Assembly (NCBI GenBank): GCA_914767715.1
Contig: OU612069.1
Location: forward strand, 2,666,001-2,730,000
Reading direction: 5' to 3'
DNA from: Membranipora membranacea
Lineage: Eukaryota > Bryozoa > Gymnolaemata > Cheilostomatida > Membraniporidae
Length of the DNA: 64,000 bases
In this document: positions 60,601 through 64,000 of the stretch, in pieces
Layout of the letters: each line of letters opens with the position of its first letter
Position numbering within the stretch: the stretch's first letter is position 1
Notes under the pieces: generated by a model
What the model saw: the letters and a program-made list of their open reading frames with translations, nothing else
Database searches by the model: none
Told to the model about the DNA's origin: nothing
Made by a program: the position numbers and the translations under genes

Positions 60601-63359
60601 AATGCCAGTGAACTGCTTAGAAAAATTGATTGATATCATGCATAGCTATACAGAAGTTTGGCCTGATTCAGGGACTGCATAGTGACTAACCCTCTCTGTT
60701 ACCTGTAGACTGACATCCTAATAAGAATTTTGAAATTATGACTCTGATATGAATCTCACAGAGAGAACTTCGATGACAAGGCGGAATTTTCTCCCCTGCG
60801 ATCTCATTGCAAAAAAAAGATACATCTTGATGAAGCATTTTGGGTTTCACTTCAACCATTAGTTCAGGCCTGCCTAAATAATACGAAGCACTCTAGTATC
60901 AGATGCCAAAAGAAAGTTGGGACAGCTGTCGCTCTAGTCGCCAGATTATCTAGCTGCTCCATTGATTAATTTTCCATTGCATTTATCATGAAATATTTCT
61001 TTCTTTTGAAGAAAAGCTTTTTTATCTGGAAGTTGTTATATCCGTCACAGTAACAATAATATTGATAAAAATATCTTAAATGGAAAAGAAATATTAGTAC
61101 AATAGTGTTACCTTGATAAGTAGTATATTCTCATATTCACATGGAGCTCTGTCCTCTTTCTCTCCCCCTCCGCTGGGGGCGGCTGGCTGCTGCATGGGTG
61201 GAGCTGGAGATGGTAGTGGACTCGGTTCTCTCTGAGGTGTTATACTTTGAGGAGTGTGAGACACAGGTGTATCTGTAGTGAGAAAACGATAGGGAGAGGT
61301 GAGAGAACACAGGCTATTAAATGTAAGTGGCATTGTTGAACCTTTGCTGTCAGCATTGAATCTTTGCTCTACCATTGAAACTTTGCTTCGGCATAAATTT
61401 CATGCTCCACCATGAAATCTACGCTACAGAAAAGCATATACGATAGTAAAAACAATGATTTACCTTAGAACTAATCCAACTGACTGTAAAGTCTTTTAAA
61501 AGAAGTTTTAGGTATGGCAGATGTAGGCTCATAGAGTCTATGTTATGTGCTATGGTATCATATAGTTCCTGGCAAACCAAATTTGTTTTCAGACGAAATT
61601 AAGTCTATTTGTACTATAAAATTATACAACCAAGGACAACTTCAGAGAAAACAATGAAAACTTTGCGATGGAAAACCGCGCAGGCTCCTAGATGGACTCT
61701 ATGGTGACTCATCACACAAACTTTAATCAACACATTGTTAATATGGATCAACTGTCCACAATCTCCTCTCAAGACACGGTGATAAAGTGAGACAATATCT
61801 GAACCAAGAGATTCTACTTACCTCTAGGCTTAACTGGCAGATCAAGACAGTCTCAAACATTAGCAATGGCACAGTCTGCAGAAACTAGACATAACAATGT
61901 AGGGCAATCAGTACTTCATTGAAAGTCCATATCACAGTTCATTGGCATCAGCTAGCTGTATGCGGGCAACTTAAATACATTAACTTAGACTGTGAGCCTT
62001 ACCTCTGGGAGTTCTGGAAACTACAGGTGGGGCGGTCTCCTGGGTCCTCACTGCGATGGGTGGGGCCACAGGCTCTTCTCTATGCTCCACAGGTGGGCGT
62101 GGTGGGGGTCTGTGGTCAACCTATAATAGAACAATGAAATGTTTACCATATCAAATAATGTTTAATGCTAAGTCCGGCCCACTACATACCGATGCAACAT
62201 AAATAGATTAGAAATGACCTTCAGGGCCATGTGCTGTAGAAAGAGAAAGAAGTGCTTTATTTAACTGGAACAATCGCCATCAACCTGTTACAGATAAGTC
62301 ACAAACATGCATAGACAAATAAGCCTGTGTCTGACTCAAACAGAGCCAGGTACTAGCTATAGATACATTATAGATAGGAAATACAACTAACAGATAGTAG
62401 TAGAGCACCATAATAACTAGCCAATGTCTTGGCTCTGATATGATTGGATGTTGGCCGGCCCACCAACCAATCAGCGGAGCCAACACATTGGCTGCAGAAT
62501 AACCATACTATGACCAGAGAATATAGTCTCTGATATGACCACCTTCGGAGTTAGTCACCAATTCCAATTACCTAACAGTCAACAAGATACATGAATGCAT
62601 GACATAAAGGCCAAGTATACAGAAGACGGAGTCTTGTCTGGGCTGGGATCAAATACGAGAGCCTGCAGAATGATCAGCAGCAGAGGTTCATGTTGTTGCA
62701 GAAGCTTATTGTTGGCTGTAGGGCACAGCATAAATGTGCAGCAAGTTCTGCTAACTATGGCGGCGGATAGAGATAGTTTAGGATAAATATTTGCATTTCA
62801 TTCCACATGATTTGCCTAATAAGCAGTAGGCATCATTCATGAAAAACATAAAATCTATCTCTTGAAGATTTTCAAACCTCATCTGACAGGGGCCAGAATG
62901 TTTTACAATCTGCGTAAACTGCGAATTAAGATGATTTACAGAGCATGGATCCCTGCTGATGGGGTAAGGGAAGTCACATTACATCGAAGCAGCATGGAGG
63001 TTTGAATCACTGACAGGCAGCATCAACAAAAATCACAAATCTGTTCAAATTTACGAAATGCGAGAAGCATCAAATTAGCTTATTACTCTGTGTATGTGTA
63101 TGGTGTTAAATATCACCGATTAAGAACTGCTCATGCAAGGCAAAGATAGCCCACATTCCATCTAACATAGACTCACGTCATCGGTATTATGAGGTGGGGG
63201 CCTTCTAGTAGGCCCCGACTCCCATGGAGGTCTGACGACCCGCCCTGTTTCCACAGGTGGGGACCTCATGGCACGCCCCTGCTGCGGAGGAGGGGCGTGC
63301 TGCTGCATAGGCTGAGTTCTTACAACCATTTGCTCCTGTGTAGGAGGTGGTGGGAAGGT
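33525..63359 (-). CDS. DLG1: Discs-large MAGUK scaffold (three PDZ, SH3, GK), 5' end off window
   Basis: Membrane-associated guanylate-kinase scaffold at cell cortex, junctions or synapses, binding C-terminal tails of receptors and channels. Nineteen exons join in frame (63177-63359, 62003-62120, 61112-61272, 59564-59688, 58708-58877, 58061-58197, 57490-57624, 56911-56963, 46190-46371, 42094-42274, 40118-40233, 38891-39025, 38193-38270, 36673-36720, 35961-36062, 35041-35201, 34444-34565, 33928-34019, 33525-33631) to 801 residues and a stop. Order: Pro-rich region, PDZ1 and PDZ2 (GLGFSIAGG), PDZ3 (GLGFNIVGG), SH3 ([18 protein letters not shown]), polybasic hook, GK ([17 protein letters not shown]). 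Each PDZ has the class I His in its second helix. The GK lacks a P-loop, as in all DLG proteins, so it is a binding module and not a kinase. The N-terminus, probably with L27, is beyond 64000. The window has one DLG gene; vertebrate paralogues cannot be distinguished. Confidence 0.97.
33928..34019 (-). CDS. DLG1: DLG exon 18: GK
   Basis: [20 protein letters not shown] then TEFSEYFT. Acceptor ATTACAG, donor GTAGGT, phase 1. Confidence 0.97.
34444..34565 (-). CDS. DLG1: DLG exon 17: GK
   Basis: [20 protein letters not shown] and [15 protein letters not shown]. Acceptor TCCAG, donor GTAATG. Confidence 0.97.
34870..34901. repeat. CACAAAGTAAGGATATAT palindrome
   Basis: CACAAAGTAAGGATATATCT followed by TACTTTGTG. 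Same family as 23541, 45338 and 48060. Flanked by TGCA on both sides. Confidence 0.65.
35041..35201 (-). CDS. DLG1: DLG exon 16: GK nucleotide-site region
   Basis: [20 protein letters not shown] and [16 protein letters not shown]. The Arg, Tyr and Glu residues that bind GMP in true guanylate kinases are retained. Donor GTTAGT, phase 0. Confidence 0.98.
35961..36062 (-). CDS. DLG1: DLG exon 15: start of GK domain
   Basis: [20 protein letters not shown] and ending FGSCVP. Lacks the GxGKS loop, the normal state for DLG. Acceptor TGTTTTAG, donor GTAAGT. Confidence 0.98.
36295..36551 (-). mobile_element. MITE with G-rich terminal inverted repeats, copy B
   Basis: Same element as 31445-31679 in opposite orientation: starts GGGGGGTCTTTCAATTAGAA and ends in its inverse, with the GAGTGAGC motifs inside. 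It lies in the DLG intron between exons 14 and 15. Length 257 versus 235 bases. Confidence 0.9.
36673..36720 (-). CDS. DLG1: DLG exon 14: short exon before GK
   Basis: [15 protein letters not shown], matching the (V)LSYE(P/T)V motif at the SH3-GK junction. Acceptor ATTTGCAG, donor GTAAGT, 48 bases, phase 1 to 1. Confidence 0.95.
37815..37832 (-). CDS. DLG1: Possible 18-base hook micro-exon
   Basis: Between TATTTTAG and GTGGGA there are 18 bases that keep phase 1 and would add RTRRRR before VDEP. Hook-region cassettes are alternative in related genes. Support is only splice-site and phase, so this may be chance. Confidence 0.2.
38193..38270 (-). CDS. DLG1: DLG exon 13: polybasic hook
   Basis: [18 protein letters not shown] then TEDLCDD. 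The lysine-rich hook between SH3 and GK binds calmodulin or protein 4.1 in relatives (family knowledge). Acceptor GCTATAG, donor GTAAGT. Confidence 0.92.
38891..39025 (-). CDS. DLG1: DLG exon 12: end of SH3 into hook
   Basis: [19 protein letters not shown], then [17 protein letters not shown] and GQPGD. Acceptor TTAACAG, donor GTGAGT. Confidence 0.97.
40118..40233 (-). CDS. DLG1: DLG exon 11: SH3
   Basis: [36 protein letters not shown]. Acceptor TATTTCAG, donor GTACGT. Confidence 0.98.
41117..41371 (+). mobile_element. AGAGGAGTAAA-family MITE-like element, full-length copy
   Basis: Starts CTCTAGAGGGATAAGG and ends ATTACTCCTCTAGAG, so it has inverted ends, and internally has TATGGCTAGCC and ACATTTACT. 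Best-preserved copy of a family also at 8745, 11637, 28985, 41866, 50216 and 57011. It lies in a DLG intron. Confidence 0.7.
41866..41995 (-). repeat. AGAGGAGTAAA-family repeat, inverted copy
   Basis: Plus strand reads GGGAGTATACATAGAGTAAT, then GTTAGCTAGCCATAAATTTA and TTACGCCTC, the reverse complement of the family core. It lies 495 bases from the full copy. Confidence 0.6.
42094..42274 (-). CDS. DLG1: DLG exon 10: end of PDZ3 to start of SH3
   Basis: [20 protein letters not shown] completes PDZ3, [13 protein letters not shown] is the conserved DLG helix after it, and MKTLYVR begins SH3. Acceptor AATTTTAG, donor GTAAGT. Confidence 0.97.
43605..43653 (-). CDS. DLG1: Candidate alternative first exon of DLG
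   Basis: ATG-led open frame [16 protein letters not shown] ending in phase 1 before GTAAGG, in the 3.8-kb intron between DLG exons 9 and 10. It would splice in frame to exon 10. It is the first ATG after an in-frame stop. The resulting protein would lack PDZ1, PDZ2 and most of PDZ3 but keep SH3, hook and [10 protein letters not shown] fits the N-myristoylation pattern (Gly2, Thr6, Lys7). No transcript evidence; chance cannot be excluded. Confidence 0.3.
45338..45366. repeat. CACAGAGTAAGG motif copy
   Basis: CACAGAGTAAGGACACACCT then TTGTG, a degenerate palindromic copy of the family at 23541, 34870 and 48060. Confidence 0.5.
46190..46371 (-). CDS. DLG1: DLG exon 9: PDZ3 core
   Basis: [20 protein letters not shown], then [15 protein letters not shown] and [14 protein letters not shown]. 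Typical DLG PDZ3. Donor GTAAGT, ends in phase 1. Confidence 0.98.
46953..47049. repeat. Homopurine-rich tract
   Basis: Plus strand is almost entirely A and G, with repeated GGGAG and AAAAAG units. Could form triplex structure; no further evidence. Confidence 0.5.
48016..48166. mobile_element. Foldback element, about 57-base arms
   Basis: The left arm (ACATAAATCTATCGTCTAGC onward) pairs imperfectly with the right arm ending GGTGATAGATTTATGT. The inner parts are CACAGAGTAAGG palindromes present twice. Non-coding, so probably a non-autonomous element, and the largest member of the CACAGAGTAAGG family here. Confidence 0.8.
48803..48928. mobile_element. Foldback element with TGCCTGCATTCC arms, copy 1
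   Basis: 126 bases. Arms TTAGATCA...CCAATTGCCTGCATTCC and the inverse GGAATGCAGGCAATTGG...TGATCTAA. The centre is GGTCACGCC/GGCGTGACC around a short loop. Related to 51158-51282. Confidence 0.85.
49228..49296. repeat. 36-base tandem duplication
   Basis: GTAAGACACAACAAGGGGAG plus ACAAATAA(G/A)GATGGA occurs twice in a row with one or two mismatches. Confidence 0.85.
50216..50325 (-). repeat. GGCTAGCTAACATTTACT-family repeat, inverted copy
   Basis: Plus strand GAGTTAATGTTAGCTAGCCA then TTTCAAGCATGTG, the reverse complement of the family core. Confidence 0.55.
50652..50746. repeat. CCATAGACTTAAT foldback
   Basis: CCATAGACTTAATTTACTGG and, inverted, TACTAGTACATTGAGTCTAT. Several internal ACTAGTATA palindromes. 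Same family as 21284. Confidence 0.6.
51158..51282. mobile_element. Foldback element with TGCCTGCATTCC arms, copy 2
   Basis: Left TTGCCTGCATTCCAGTTTCT and right GAGCAACTCTGAATGCAGGA are inverted and match copy 1 at 48803, with a different centre. 2.2 kb from copy 1. Confidence 0.7.
51866..51985. repeat. Degenerate short-period A/C-rich repeat
   Basis: Repeated variants of AACCAGAACCCTAACTC and CCCAGACCC over about 120 bases. Vaguely telomere-like (CCCTAA appears) but not a true array. Confidence 0.4.
52991..53266 (+). other. Unassigned plus-strand open frame
   Basis: 91 codons from a GTG with balanced composition, ending [16 protein letters not shown]. It lies antisense in the long DLG intron. 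The protein looks less random than the other intronic frames, but has no ATG near the start, no recognised family and no clear splice partner. Could be a decayed transposon or chance. Confidence 0.2.
53958..54003. repeat. Small hairpin
   Basis: CTATTATTAGCAAGGAGCAA and the inverse TACTCCTTGTTATTAG, around ACAGTGCCCTGT. Confidence 0.6.
55592..55655. repeat. GCCCCGCCCA inverted repeat
   Basis: GAGCCCCGCCCAGT and AGTGGGCGGGGCTT are inverted over about 60 bases. Both are GC-box-like sites in AT-rich sequence. Confidence 0.6.
56911..56963 (-). CDS. DLG1: DLG exon 8: PDZ2-PDZ3 linker
   Basis: [18 protein letters not shown], with acceptor TTACAG and donor GTAAGT, phase 0 to 2. Fits exactly between exons 7 and 9. 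Confidence 0.88.
57011..57175 (+). repeat. AGAGGAGTAAA-family repeat copy
   Basis: Starts CCCAGGAGGAGAAAAGTATT and ends ACATTTACTCCTCCGGAG. Family ends and middle match the full copy at 41117. Between DLG exons 7 and 8. Confidence 0.6.
57490..57624 (-). CDS. DLG1: DLG exon 7: end of PDZ2
   Basis: [20 protein letters not shown] (His of class I PDZ), VILTVVKL final strand, then a linker ending GTPHK. Acceptor CTTACAG, donor GTAAGA. Confidence 0.97.
58061..58197 (-). CDS. DLG1: DLG exon 6: PDZ2 core
   Basis: [19 protein letters not shown] and [17 protein letters not shown], ending GDRLIA. Acceptor TTGTAG, donor GTGAGT, ends in phase 0. Confidence 0.97.
58708..58877 (-). CDS. DLG1: DLG exon 5: end of PDZ1, start of PDZ2
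   Basis: [20 protein letters not shown] (class I His in the helix), VHLYVRR end of PDZ1, then [11 protein letters not shown], first strand of PDZ2. Donor GTATGT, phase 1. Confidence 0.97.
59564..59688 (-). CDS. DLG1: DLG exon 4: PDZ1 core
   Basis: [20 protein letters not shown] then [24 protein letters not shown] carboxylate-binding loop intact. Donor GTTTGT is weak but frame-consistent (phase 2). Confidence 0.97.
59915..60040 (+). mobile_element. tRNA-derived SINE-like element with TAC tail
   Basis: Plus strand: CGCTCAGTGTGTAGAGCG (D arm), CCTTGTAA (anticodon-loop-like), a perfect B box GGTTCAAATCC, and a short body ending in about five ACT/TAC units. An insertion in the variable region prevents a proper tRNA fold. 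It lies antisense in the DLG intron between exons 3 and 4. Confidence 0.7.
60041..61111. other. DLG intron, no features seen
   Basis: Contains fragments with CGCGAA/AGCGAA motifs near 60055-60150 (also near 59845-59900), which look like a degenerate repeat. Otherwise I see nothing. Confidence 0.4.
61112..61272 (-). CDS. DLG1: DLG exon 3: linker and first strand of PDZ1
   Basis: Reads [14 protein letters not shown], a Pro/Ser linker, then [10 protein letters not shown], the EYEEI-type first strand of PDZ1. Acceptor CTACAG, donor GTAACA, ends in phase 0. Confidence 0.95.
62003..62120 (-). CDS. DLG1: DLG exon 2: proline-rich
   Basis: Reads [20 protein letters not shown] and ends VVSRTPRG. Acceptor ATTATAG, donor GTAAGG, ends in phase 1. 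Composition continues exon 1. Confidence 0.9.
63177..63359 (-). CDS. DLG1: DLG exon 1 (in window): proline-rich
   Basis: 61 codons rich in Pro, Gln and Arg, beginning [13 protein letters not shown] and ending [10 protein letters not shown]. Acceptor TTCTGACAG, donor GTGAGT, phase 0 on both sides. Several PxxP cores could bind SH3 or WW domains. No upstream exon is visible to 64000. Confidence 0.88.
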
Positions 63360-64000
63360 CTGTCAGAATGAATAATCGTGGTTAGTTAAGCTTACTCAAA
63401 TAGTAACTCACAGGCATTGCTTTCACCAGGGAGACTTGTTACAACCCAGTATTCTAACTATAAATGTGGGAAGGTCCTATTTCACATCATGATAAGGACA
63501 CCAGCACTGATAAGCTAACATAGTGTTTCCTTACTTTGTGTTATATGAATACTACATTGAATGAGCCCGCAAAAAGTGCTCGCAAGTAGCCAGTGATGTT
63601 CACCATTACACACTTTTGTACACCTTTCCATTTAGTCTACACACTACAGTCTAAACAAGACCTTATGCCAAGTATTAAGGTAGCAGCTTGCACAGCATTG
63701 ATGTTGAAGCGCTACCAACGTGGTGCATACAATTCAAACACAGTGGTGATGAAAAATCTGATGACCAAATTCGATAGTGCATAAATATATTAAGCAAGTT
63801 GTTGCTCTTGGCCTTATCTGAGAGCTATGTAGTTTGTTACTTGATCAGTTTGGTGTCTCATAATATTTATTTGGGTTCAAGTGAAGTATCCATTTCAACA
63901 GGTTAAAATTCTGACACTGTTAACAGCCGATTCGCGTTGACATCTAACTCCAAGACTCACAGGAGAGGTGAATATAAAAAGATTACCAAATTACATCTCA
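63360..64000. other. Right-edge DLG intron
   Basis: No exon upstream of the first proline-rich exon is visible. A GTGAGT on the minus strand near 63974 follows a stretch that has an in-frame stop and no acceptor, so I do not call an exon. Confidence 0.6.

Noticed and set aside
63951-64000. Possible further DLG exon ending at a GTGAGT
   Set aside because: The frame required by the next exon has a stop about 30 bases upstream and there is no AG acceptor between.

Overview
This is a window of an AT-rich animal nuclear genome, most likely from an invertebrate. The evidence is multi-exon genes with GT-AG introns from tens of bases to over 10 kb, metazoan-type signalling and scaffold proteins (a nine-type adenylate cyclase and a Discs-large MAGUK), a standard nuclear tRNA-Lys, and many short non-autonomous repeats (tRNA-derived SINEs, foldback and MITE-like elements). 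I cannot name the phylum from the sequence. All three protein-coding genes lie on the minus strand; coding sequence is only about 6 kb of the 64 kb.

Layout from left to right. (1) 420-25393, minus: an ADCY9-type membrane adenylyl cyclase. I rebuilt 18 consecutive coding exons by translating both sides of every splice junction. They give 998 residues: N-terminal tail, six-helix bundle, complete C1 catalytic half with both metal aspartates, a long C1b linker, the second six-helix bundle with sequons in an extracellular loop, and the WFLNRE segment leading to C2. The C2 half lies off the left edge. A tRNA-Lys(TTT) gene sits inside the second intron (20964-21036, minus). (2) 28673-29511, minus: a compact two-exon gene for a 162-residue protein with one probable membrane segment, which I do not recognise. 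(3) 33525 to at least 63359, minus: a DLG (Discs-large) MAGUK. Nineteen coding exons, all phase-consistent, give 801 residues: proline-rich region, PDZ1, PDZ2, PDZ3, SH3, polybasic hook and guanylate-kinase-like domain with a genuine stop. The N-terminal part lies off the right edge.

Between and inside these genes the DNA is rich in short dispersed repeats: at least four tRNA-derived SINE-like elements, a perfect 36-bp inverted repeat at 30550-30629, two copies of one 235-257 bp MITE in opposite orientation around the 3' end of the DLG gene, at least seven copies of an AGAGGAGTAAA / GGCTAGCTAACATTTACT family, a CACAGAGTAAGGATATAT foldback family, and several tandem repeats.

No bacterial-type operon, CRISPR array, virus or autonomous transposon was found, and I see no convincing unknown multi-gene system. 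The most unusual items are a candidate alternative first exon within the DLG gene (43605-43653), which would give a PDZ1/2-less isoform with a Src-like myristoylation motif, the symmetric small exons in the cyclase C1b linker, and the large perfect palindrome at 30.6 kb. How the genes relate: the cyclase makes cAMP at the membrane, and the MAGUK is a cortical or synaptic scaffold. Nothing in the sequence shows that they are co-regulated.
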